The notes under the pieces are model-generated. The model had not been told where the DNA came from. It was given only the letters and a program-made list of their open reading frames with translations, and searched no databases. The position numbers and the translations under genes are program-made. Below, piece by piece: positions 1 through 6,361 of a DNA stretch of 6,361 nucleotides (the stretch's first letter is position 1; every line of letters begins with the position of its first letter). The DNA lies in assembly GCF_001557325.1 (NCBI RefSeq), contig NZ_LSJS01000276.1:1-6361 (forward strand), written 5' to 3'. The DNA is from Erythrobacter donghaensis. Lineage in GTDB: Bacteria > Pseudomonadota > Alphaproteobacteria > Sphingomonadales > Sphingomonadaceae.

Positions 1-1
1 G

Positions 2-268
2 GTGGTGAGCGGCCGCACCACGCCGCTGCCTGCGGGCGCGGGCCCGATCATGCCCGCCGGACCGCCCGTCACCATCGCGCCCGTGATCGACTTCGACATC
101 GCTCCCGCCGCCACGCCCGCCCCCGCGCCCGCGCGCAAGCAGGGCGCTGCCGCCGCTCCCGTGGCGGCGAGCGAGCCTGTCACGGGCACCGGCTCGGTCA
201 GGCCCGAATATGCCCGCGCCGGGCAATGGAAGGCCCGGCCGGGCCCCGGGACCGCACCTGCCGACTGA
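2..268 (+). CDS. C-terminal end of an unidentified Pro/Ala-rich protein (5' partial)
   Basis: The reading frame is open from the window's left edge to a TGA at 266-268, giving 88 visible residues. Third codon positions are almost all G or C, as in the neighbouring real genes, so I take it as coding. In-frame GTG codons (positions 2 and 5) and an ATG (position 50) exist, but no convincing ribosome binding site is visible, so this is probably the tail of a longer protein. The visible part is low-complexity: a hydrophobic stretch around residues 20-33, then an Ala/Pro-rich segment (about residues 35-57), then a basic, Gly/Pro-rich end. Such a tail would be disordered, like a linker or an exposed extension. 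No catalytic motif or domain is visible and I cannot assign a family. The tail gives no support for any particular upstream gene. Confidence 0.55.
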   Translation: MVSGRTTPLPAGAGPIMPAGPPVTIAPVIDFDIAPAATPAPAPARKQGAAAAPVAASEPVTGTGSVRPEYARAGQWKARPGPGTAPAD

Positions 269-349
269 GGCGGGAGGCCATGGTTAAGCCTCTCGAAACC
301 CTGTTGCCACACCAAGCCTTAGCAGCGGAGCGCTAGAGGTTTGTGACCT

Positions 350-381
350 GCCGGCGCAATCTTGTTGCGCAGGCCAACAAG
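350..381 (+). promoter_or_regulatory. Two mutually exclusive hairpins upstream of the 113-aa gene
   Basis: Stem A pairs 350-352 and 354-359 with 365-370 and 372-374: nine base pairs including GCGCAA/TTGCGC, one G-A mismatch and a 5-nt loop. Stem B pairs CTTGTTG (361-367) with CAACAAG (375-381), seven base pairs with a 7-nt loop. They share bases 361-374, so only one can form at a time. Stem B ends directly against the ribosome binding site at 383-388. Neither is followed by a T-run, so a terminator is unlikely. A switch affecting translation of the downstream gene is inference only. Confidence 0.3.
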
Positions 382-382
382 C

Positions 383-388
383 AGGAAG
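383..388 (+). promoter_or_regulatory. Ribosome binding site fixing the start at 394
   Basis: AGGAAG sits 5 nt before the ATG at 394 (7 nt from its AGGA core). This supports that start over an in-frame TTG-type start at 343, which has no such site and would add 17 unconvincing residues. Confidence 0.6.
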
Positions 389-393
389 CGCTC

Positions 394-735
394 ATGTCCG
401 TCCGGTTCGCATCGACCAATCACCCTGCCCGTCGTCTTGGCTGGCGCGCCGCACGGCGCGGGCTGATCGCCCCGGTGCTCGCCCGGGCGGCGAACGACAA
501 CCGGCGCCCCGGCTGCGACCCCGCCCCGGCCGTGGCCGGTTTCGATCCGCTGCTCGCCGACGCGCTGCGGCACTTCGCGGTTCACGGGCTTGCCGCCGCC
601 GAAGCCGCAGTCGATCTCGCGGCCGAGGCGCGTGCGCGCGGCGATGCCAATGCGAAAGACCGGTGGATCGCGATCACGCAGATGTTCGACCGCAGGCTGG
701 CGGCGCACGCGGGGCTGGCGTTGGAGCCGGCCTGA
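394..735 (+). CDS. Small helical hypothetical protein with an AANDNR motif
   Basis: This 113-residue protein has three visible parts. Residues 1-30 are basic and Arg/Ala-rich. 'RAANDNRR' lies at 31-38, followed by a Pro/Gly linker. Residues 51-105 ('FDPLLADALRHFAVHGLAAA' onward, ending 'WIAITQMFDRRLA') look like a two-helix hairpin with a polar turn around 82-88. No signal peptide, membrane segment or catalytic motif is visible. From memory, small sphingomonad proteins of this general layout ('ANDNR', then 'LL..ALRHFA.HGL') are annotated as hypothetical; I know no function. The ATG at 394 is chosen for its good ribosome binding site. A 390-bp opposite-strand frame covers nearly the same bases, but this strand has the ribosome binding site, the sensible helix pattern and matching codon use. 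It lies 276 nt before mdh and is probably a separate transcription unit. Confidence 0.7.
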   Translation: MSVRFASTNHPARRLGWRAARRGLIAPVLARAANDNRRPGCDPAPAVAGFDPLLADALRHFAVHGLAAAEAAVDLAAEARARGDANAKDRWIAITQMFDRRLAAHAGLALEPA

Positions 736-798
736 CCGGCTACGCCCTTTCCCGAGCGCCGCTTCCCTTACGGCAGCTGCGCTACGGCGTTTCCCTGA

Positions 799-1972
<1,174 letters not shown>

Positions 1973-1974
<2 letters not shown>

Positions 1975-1979
1975 GGAGG
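1973..1979 (+). promoter_or_regulatory. Strong ribosome binding site overlapping the mdh stop codon
   Basis: AAGGAGG overlaps the last two bases of the mdh TAA (1972-1974) and lies 8 nt before a GTG at 1988. It is the most consensus-like ribosome binding site in the window and supports the GTG start. The overlap suggests translational coupling to mdh. Confidence 0.7.
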
Positions 1980-1987
1980 CTTAGCCT

Positions 1988-2461
1988 GTGAGCTACGACC
2001 TGATGGTTTTCGATCCTGCGGCTGCTCCCCCGGAGCGTCCGGCCTTCGTTGAATGGTATCGTGAACAAGCCGAATGGTCGGAAGGTCACAGCTATGACGA
2101 CCCGGCTAATACCACACCGGCGCTCGCCGCATGGTATGAGGAAATTAGAGAACTCTATCCGAACATGAACGGTCCTGGCGCCGTAACAGACGAAGAGTTG
2201 ATGAAGCCGGGCGTAGAGGAACGTCTAACCGATTACAGCATCGGAAATCACGTAATCTACGTGGCATTCCGGTGGACGCAGGCAGAAGAAGCCTACCCCG
2301 TGGTTCGCAGCCTCGCCGTTAAATACGGCGTCGGTTTCTATGACGTCAGCGGCGATGAGGGTGACGGCGAAATTTATTTTCCCGGACAAGAACTAAGGCC
2401 TGAGTCGCAGGGCGCTTGGCGAGAGATTTCGAAGCAATTCAAGGAATTGGATAACCAATGA
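1988..2461 (+). CDS. Uncharacterised acidic protein, 'MSYDLMVF' type, low GC
   Basis: This gene encodes 157 residues from a GTG start with a strong ribosome binding site. The protein opens with '[10 protein letters not shown]' and has an aromatic, acidic first half ('[11 protein letters not shown]' 20-30, 'SYDDP' 35-39, '[13 protein letters not shown]' 46-58). A likely beta-rich second half follows ('[20 protein letters not shown]' 82-101, '[20 protein letters not shown]' 111-130). It has no signal peptide, membrane segment or recognisable catalytic motif and looks like a small cytosolic protein. I recall similar 'MSYDLMVF' proteins annotated as hypothetical in many bacteria, sometimes in accessory regions; I know no proven function. 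My hand count over 2041-2460 is about 53% GC, against about 67-72% in sampled lines of neighbouring genes. It uses codons rare next door (AGA, CTA, GTA, TTG). This suggests late acquisition. It overlaps sucD by ATGA, so it is co-transcribed with TCA genes. Confidence 0.85.
   Translation: MSYDLMVFDPAAAPPERPAFVEWYREQAEWSEGHSYDDPANTTPALAAWYEEIRELYPNMNGPGAVTDEELMKPGVEERLTDYSIGNHVIYVAFRWTQAEEAYPVVRSLAVKYGVGFYDVSGDEGDGEIYFPGQELRPESQGAWREISKQFKELDNQ
2441..2445 (+). promoter_or_regulatory. Presumed sucD ribosome binding site inside the upstream gene
   Basis: AAGGA lies 12 nt before the sucD ATG, rather far for an efficient site, and within the last codons of the 157-residue gene. With the ATGA stop/start overlap at 2458-2461, this suggests that sucD is largely translated by ribosomes finishing the upstream gene. 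Confidence 0.5.
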
Positions 2462-3348
2462 GCATCCTCGTAAACAAAGACACCAAGGTCATTACCCAGG
2501 GGATGACCGGCAACACCGGCACCTTCCACACCCAGGCCGCGCTCGATTACGGGACGCAGATGGTCGCGGGCGTGACGCCGGGCAAGGGCGGCACCACGCA
2601 TATCGGCCTGCCGCAGTATGACACCGTGCGCGAAGCCAAGGCCGCGACCGGCGCGACCGCTTCGTGCATCTACGTCCCGCCGCCGTTCGCCGCCGACGCG
2701 ATCTGCGAAGCCATCGATGCCGAGATCGAGCTGATCATCTGCATCACCGAGGGCATCCCGGTGCTCGACATGGTCCGCGCCAAGCGTGCGCTCGCGGGCT
2801 CCAAGTCGCGCCTGATCGGCCCCAACTGCCCCGGCGTGCTGACGCCCAACGAGTGCAAGATCGGCATCATGCCGGCCAACATCTTCAAGAAGGGCTCGGT
2901 CGGCATCGTCTCGCGTTCGGGCACGCTCACCTATGAAGCCGTGCACCAGACCACCATGGCGGGCCTCGGCCAGACCACGGCTGTCGGCATCGGCGGCGAC
3001 CCGGTCAACGGCACCAACTTCATCGACGTGCTCGACCTGTTCCTCGACGATCCGGAAACGGAATCGATCATCATGATCGGCGAAATCGGCGGCTCGGCGG
3101 AAGAAGAAGCCGCCGCCTTCATCAAGGCCGAGGCCGCCAAGGGCCGCAAGAAGCCGATGGTCGGCTTCATCGCCGGGCGCACCGCCCCTCCGGGCCGCCG
3201 CATGGGCCACGCGGGCGCGATCGTCTCGGGCGGCCAGGGCGGCGCGGAAGACAAGATCGCGGCGATGGAGGATGCGGGCATCCGCGTCTCGCCCTCGCCC
3301 TCGCTGCTCGGCGAGACGCTGGCCGCGATGCTGAAAGAAAACGCCTGA
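2458..3348 (+). CDS. sucD: Succinyl-CoA synthetase (ADP-forming), alpha subunit
   Basis: The 296-residue alpha subunit works with SucC (beta) to interconvert succinyl-CoA and succinate with nucleotide phosphorylation in the TCA cycle. The CoA-binding Rossmann domain shows '[12 protein letters not shown]' (15-26) and 'GVTPGKGG' (38-45). The ligase domain shows '[12 protein letters not shown]' (119-130) and 'SRSGTLTYE' (152-160). Glu209 in '[12 protein letters not shown]' is the conserved Glu that contacts the phosphohistidine. His251 in 'RRMGHAGAI' is the residue phosphorylated during catalysis. All key residues are present, and the length equals the usual 290-300. The ATG overlaps the preceding stop (ATGA). 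SucD is inactive without SucC, yet no sucC is adjacent: the gene before it is an unrelated low-GC one. A partner must be encoded elsewhere. A stem-loop and sucA follow. Confidence 0.97.
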   Translation: MSILVNKDTKVITQGMTGNTGTFHTQAALDYGTQMVAGVTPGKGGTTHIGLPQYDTVREAKAATGATASCIYVPPPFAADAICEAIDAEIELIICITEGIPVLDMVRAKRALAGSKSRLIGPNCPGVLTPNECKIGIMPANIFKKGSVGIVSRSGTLTYEAVHQTTMAGLGQTTAVGIGGDPVNGTNFIDVLDLFLDDPETESIIMIGEIGGSAEEEAAAFIKAEAAKGRKKPMVGFIAGRTAPPGRRMGHAGAIVSGGQGGAEDKIAAMEDAGIRVSPSPSLLGETLAAMLKENA

Positions 3349-3361
3349 GTTAACGACTACC

Positions 3362-3387
3362 GCCCCCTCGCCGCGTAGCGAGGGGGC
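3362..3387 (+). terminator. Perfect 10-bp stem-loop between sucD and sucA
   Basis: GCCCCCTCGC (3362-3371) pairs with GCGAGGGGGC (3378-3387) around a CGCGTA loop, 13 nt after the sucD stop. A five-T run occurs only at 3404-3408, 16 nt beyond the stem, and the intervening bases are pyrimidine-rich but mixed. It is therefore not a textbook intrinsic terminator. It may act as a partial terminator, a pause site or a 3'-end stabiliser that sets SucD versus SucA levels. Confidence 0.5.
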
Positions 3388-3429
3388 ATCCTTCCTCCTC
3401 ACGTTTTTCTCCTCCCCGGGAGTCCCATC

Positions 3430-6225
3430 ATGGGCAACGAACCGCAGAACTTCATCCCCGCCTTCACCGATCAGGAAGGCCCGCAGCCCGGCCCCTCGTG
3501 GGCGAAGCGCGGCTGGCTCGACACGCTCGCGGACAGCGGCGCGGACCTCACCGCAGCGATGGACCCGACCGAGATGAAGCTCGCGGTCAAGCAGGCCGCG
3601 AAGGATGCGGGCAAGCCGACCGATCCCAAGGCGGTCGAGAAGGCCGCCGCACTCTCCATCGCGGCGATGACGCTGGTGCGCCTCTACCGCGTGCGCGGGC
3701 ACATGGCCGCGGACCTCGATCCGCTCGGCCTCAGCAACCGCGAGGGCCCGGCTGACCTCACGCTCGAATGGCACGGCCTTGCGGGCAAGGAGAACGAGGA
3801 CGTCTATGTCGGCGGCGTGCTCGGCATGGAGTGGACCACGGTCGGCAAGCTCCACCAGCGCCTGCGCGAAGTGTACTGCGGCAAGGTCGGCCTGGAATAC
3901 ATGCACATCGCCGACACCGAGGAACGCCGCTTCCTCCAGGACAAGTTCGAAAGCCCGGGCGAGACGATCCAGTTCACGCCCGAAGGCAAGAAGGCGATCC
4001 TCGCCGCGGTGCTGCGCGGGGAAGGCTACGAGGAATTCCTCGCCAAGAAGTATGTCGGCACCAAGCGCTTCGGCCTCGATGGCGGCGAATCCATGATCCC
4101 GGCGCTCGAGGCCGTGATCAAGCACGGCGGCAGCGCGGGCGTGCGCGAGATCATCTACGGCATGGCCCACCGCGGCCGGTTGAACGTGCTCGCCAACGTG
4201 ATGGCCAAGCCCTACCGCGTGATCTTCCACGAATTCTCGGGCGGCTCGGCCAACCCCGACGATGTCGGCGGCTCGGGCGACGTGAAGTATCACCTCGGCA
4301 CCTCGACCGACCGCGAGTTCGACGGGATCTCGGTGCACATGAGCCTCGTGCCCAACCCCTCGCACCTCGAGACGGTGAACCCCGTGGTGCTCGGCAAGAC
4401 CCGCGCGCAGCAGGCGATCCGCGATGATCTCAAGAAGAAGGACCAGGTGCTCCCCGTGCTGATCCACGGCGATGCGGCCTTCGCCGGCCAGGGCGTGGTG
4501 TGGGAGAGCCTGTCGCTCTCGGGCGTCCCCGGCTACGACACCGGCGGCTGCATCCACTTCATCATCAACAACCAGATCGGCTTTACGACGTCGCCCAAGT
4601 TCGCAAGGTCTTCACCTTACCCCAGCGACGTTGCCAAGGGTGTGATGGCGCCGATCCTGCACGTCAACGGCGACGATCCCGAAGCGGTGACCTTCGCCTG
4701 CAAGCTCGCGGTCGAATATCGCCAGACCTTCCACCGCGATGTCGTGATCGACATGTGGTGCTATCGCCGCTTCGGCCACAACGAGGGGGACGAGCCCAAG
4801 TTCACCCAGCCGGTGATGTATGATCGCATCCGCGCCCACCCCAAGGTCAGTGTCGCCTACGAAGCGCGCCTGATCCGCGAGGGCGTGGTCGAACCCGGCA
4901 CCCGCGACAAGATCGCCGCCGATTTCACCGCGCTGCTCGAAGAGGAGTTCGAGGCCGGCAAGAGCTACAAGCCCAACGAGGCCGACTGGTTCGGCGGCCG
5001 CTGGGCCGGGCTCAACAAGCCTGCCGACCCGGAAACCGCGCGCCGCTCGGTCGAGACCGCGATCGAGCCCAAGGTGTTCGACGCGCTCGGCCGGGTGCTG
5101 ACCGAAGTGCCCGCCGATCTCGAGGTCCACAAGACCCTCGACCGCGTGCTCACCGCCAAGCGCGAGATGTTCGCGACGGGCGAGGGTTTCGACTGGGCGA
5201 CCGCAGAGGCGCTCGCCTTCGGCAGCCTCGTCATGGAAGGCTACGGGGTGCGCCTCTCGGGGCAGGACTCCGGCCGCGGCACCTTCTCGCAGCGCCATGC
5301 GGTGTGGGTCGACCAGAAGTCGGAACGCAAATACGTGCCGCTCAGCACCCTGCCCCATGGCAAGTTCGAAGTGCATGACAGCACGCTCTCCGAATACGGC
5401 GTGCTCGGCTTCGAATATGGCTTCGCGATGGCCGACCCCAAGAGCCTCGTGCTGTGGGAGGCCCAGTTCGGCGATTTCGCCAACGGCGCGCAGATCATGA
5501 TCGACCAGTACATCGCCAGCGGCGAGAGCAAGTGGCTGCGCGCCAACGGCCTCGTGATGCTGCTGCCGCACGGCTATGAAGGTCAGGGGCCGGAGCACTC
5601 CTCGGCGCGGCTCGAGCGCTTCCTGCAGCTGTGCGCCGACGACAACATGTGCGTGTGCAACATCACCACCCCGGCGAACTACTTCCACGTGCTGCGCCGC
5701 CAGATGCTGCGGTCTTTCCGCAAGCCGCTCGTCATCATGAGCCCCAAGTCGCTGCTGCGCCACCCGATGGCGAAATCGAGCCGCGATTCCTTCCTCGGCG
5801 ACCGGCAGTTCCGGCGCATCCTCTCCGATCCCACCGAGATCGCGGATGACAAGGTGCGGCGTCTGGTGCTGTGCTCGGGCAAGGTCGCCTATGATCTGAT
5901 CGAAGCGCGCGATGCCGCCGGGCTGGAGGACGTCTCGATCGTCCGCATCGAGCAGCTCTTCCCCTTCCCCGGCGATCCACTGGCACTTCGCCTCGGTCGC
6001 ATGACCAACCTCAAGGAGGTCGTCTGGTGCCAGGAAGAGCCGCGCAACAACGGCGCGTGGTTCTTCGTCAACGAGCGGATCGAGGATTCGCTCACCAAGG
6101 CGGGTCATGCGGGGATGCGGCCGAGCTATGCCGGACGCGACGCCGCCGCCTCGCCCGCGACCGGCCTTGCCAGCCGCCACAAGGCCCAGCAGGAGGCGCT
6201 CATCGCCGCCGCGCTGGGGCTATAA
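3430..6225 (+). CDS. sucA: 2-oxoglutarate dehydrogenase E1 component
   Basis: The 931-residue thiamine-diphosphate enzyme decarboxylates 2-oxoglutarate and passes the succinyl group to E2 lipoyl domains. A short variable N-terminus leads to a helical region ('LVRLYRVRGHMAADLDPLGL', 82-101). The first catalytic domain (about 190-505) shows active-site His247 in 'GMAHRGRLN' and His288 in 'VKYHLG'. It also has the diphosphate/metal motif, from 'GDAAFAGQG' (347-355) to 'INNQIGFTT' (379-387). The second, pyrimidine-type domain shows 'SGQDSGRGTFSQRHAV' (610-625) and 'HGYEGQGPEHSSARLERF' (714-731). The C-terminal domain includes 'VWCQEEPRNNGAWFF' (865-879). GGGAG (3418-3422) sits 7 nt before the ATG. 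Oddity: the usual N-terminal segment ('..Y(I/V)EQLY..DP.SVD..W..F') is absent, going straight to 'GPSWAKRGWL' (21-30). An in-frame TAG at 3376, with no start codon after it, excludes a longer protein. Also called odhA. Confidence 0.97.
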   Translation: MGNEPQNFIPAFTDQEGPQPGPSWAKRGWLDTLADSGADLTAAMDPTEMKLAVKQAAKDAGKPTDPKAVEKAAALSIAAMTLVRLYRVRGHMAADLDPLGLSNREGPADLTLEWHGLAGKENEDVYVGGVLGMEWTTVGKLHQRLREVYCGKVGLEYMHIADTEERRFLQDKFESPGETIQFTPEGKKAILAAVLRGEGYEEFLAKKYVGTKRFGLDGGESMIPALEAVIKHGGSAGVREIIYGMAHRGRLNVLANVMAKPYRVIFHEFSGGSANPDDVGGSGDVKYHLGTSTDREFDGISVHMSLVPNPSHLETVNPVVLGKTRAQQAIRDDLKKKDQVLPVLIHGDAAFAGQGVVWESLSLSGVPGYDTGGCIHFIINNQIGFTTSPKFARSSPYPSDVAKGVMAPILHVNGDDPEAVTFACKLAVEYRQTFHRDVVIDMWCYRRFGHNEGDEPKFTQPVMYDRIRAHPKVSVAYEARLIREGVVEPGTRDKIAADFTALLEEEFEAGKSYKPNEADWFGGRWAGLNKPADPETARRSVETAIEPKVFDALGRVLTEVPADLEVHKTLDRVLTAKREMFATGEGFDWATAEALAFGSLVMEGYGVRLSGQDSGRGTFSQRHAVWVDQKSERKYVPLSTLPHGKFEVHDSTLSEYGVLGFEYGFAMADPKSLVLWEAQFGDFANGAQIMIDQYIASGESKWLRANGLVMLLPHGYEGQGPEHSSARLERFLQLCADDNMCVCNITTPANYFHVLRRQMLRSFRKPLVIMSPKSLLRHPMAKSSRDSFLGDRQFRRILSDPTEIADDKVRRLVLCSGKVAYDLIEARDAAGLEDVSIVRIEQLFPFPGDPLALRLGRMTNLKEVVWCQEEPRNNGAWFFVNERIEDSLTKAGHAGMRPSYAGRDAAASPATGLASRHKAQQEALIAAALGL

Positions 6226-6278
6226 GCGGCCCGCCCTTTTTCACACGAGATTGAATCACGTTTCAGGAACCCATCCCA

Positions 6279-6361
6279 ATGGCCACCGAAATCAAAGTCC
6301 CCGTGCTCGGCGAATCCGTCACCGAAGGCACGATTGCCGAATGGCTCAAGCAGCCCGGTGA
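6279..6361 (+). CDS. sucB: Dihydrolipoyl succinyltransferase (E2), N-terminal start (3' partial)
   Basis: Twenty-seven codons are visible before the window ends: 'MATEIKVPVLGESVTEGTIA', then 'EWLKQPG'. This is the first part of the lipoyl domain of the 2-oxoglutarate dehydrogenase E2 component. 'VPVLGESVTEGT' is typical of SucB/OdhB rather than the pyruvate dehydrogenase E2. The lipoylated lysine lies beyond the window. AGGA at 6265-6268 stands 10 nt before the ATG. It follows sucA by 53 nt with no clean terminator between, so co-transcription is likely. Its product would take the succinyl group from the SucA reaction and pass it to CoA. The gene is also called odhB. Confidence 0.93.
   Translation, partial: MATEIKVPVLGESVTEGTIAEWLKQPG

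Noticed and set aside
319..708. Minus-strand frame of 129 codons opposite the small AANDNR gene
   Set aside because: Arg/Gly/His-rich with no motif; the + strand frame has a ribosome binding site and a sensible helical pattern.
725..741. Hairpin AGCCGG/CCGGCT overlapping the stop codon of the small gene, as a terminator
   Set aside because: Only 6 bp and followed by ACGCCCTTTCCC, not a T-run; too weak to call.
757..789. CGCCG/CGGCG inverted repeat enclosing GCAGCTGC, as a terminator
   Set aside because: The outer stem is 5 bp with a long loop and only TTT follows; short inverted repeats like this are common in GC-rich DNA.
1988..2461. Possibility that the 157-residue gene is a degenerate sucC fragment
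   Set aside because: It shows no ATP-grasp motifs of SucC, is far shorter than the roughly 390-400 residues of that subunit, and its sequence is unrelated.
2374..4557. Long open frame on the minus strand (727 codons) across sucD and sucA
   Set aside because: Its translation is rich in Arg, His, Asp, Ala and Leu without motifs, as expected for the complement of a GC-biased coding strand. The + strand carries well-conserved sucD and sucA over the same bases.
4612..6180. Long open frame on the minus strand (522 codons) within sucA
   Set aside because: Same GC-bias artefact: no domain motif, entirely within a confidently assigned gene.
6216..6240. GC-rich stretch followed by a T-run after the sucA stop, as a terminator
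   Set aside because: Only about 4 bp of pairing (GGGC/GCCC) can be made before the Ts, and sucB follows closely.

Overview
The window looks like chromosomal DNA of an alphaproteobacterium, most likely of the order Sphingomonadales (Erythrobacteraceae-like). The reasons are the high GC content with strongly GC-biased third codon positions, an LDH-like malate dehydrogenase next to genes for succinyl-CoA synthetase and the 2-oxoglutarate dehydrogenase complex, and a small protein carrying the 'AANDNR' signature that I recall from sphingomonads. The genus is inferred from memory of families, not from a search. All genes I accept lie on the + strand.

Layout. 2-268 is the Pro/Ala-rich C-terminal end of a gene that begins before the window. 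269-393 is a spacer with two overlapping, mutually exclusive hairpins. 394-735 is a 113-residue conserved-hypothetical-type gene. 736-1011 is the mdh upstream region, with an AT-richer patch containing repeated TTGCAA palindromes, a weak promoter candidate and two adjacent strong hairpins in the probable leader. Then come mdh (1012-1974), a 157-residue gene of unknown function and lower GC (1988-2461), sucD (2458-3348), a spacer with a perfect 10-bp stem (3362-3387), sucA/odhA (3430-6225), and the first 27 codons of sucB/odhB (from 6279), cut by the window end.

Function. The recognised genes encode consecutive TCA-cycle steps: 2-oxoglutarate to succinyl-CoA (E1 and E2 of the OGDH complex), succinyl-CoA to succinate (SucD, alpha subunit) and malate to oxaloacetate (Mdh). 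Spacing is tight from mdh to sucD (13 nt, then an ATGA overlap), so these three are probably one transcript. sucA and sucB follow after spacers of 81 and 53 nt and probably belong to the same unit.

Unusual points. No sucC (beta subunit) lies next to sucD; its usual neighbourhood is occupied by the low-GC 'MSYDLMVF' gene, whose last codons contain the sucD translation start region. SucA lacks a recognisable N-terminal E2-binding segment, and an in-frame stop upstream rules out a mis-called start. The mdh leader and two spacers contain RNA structures that are not classical terminators. I found no tRNA, rRNA, CRISPR array, insertion sequence or defence system. This is mainly a core-metabolism locus with a few accessory oddities.
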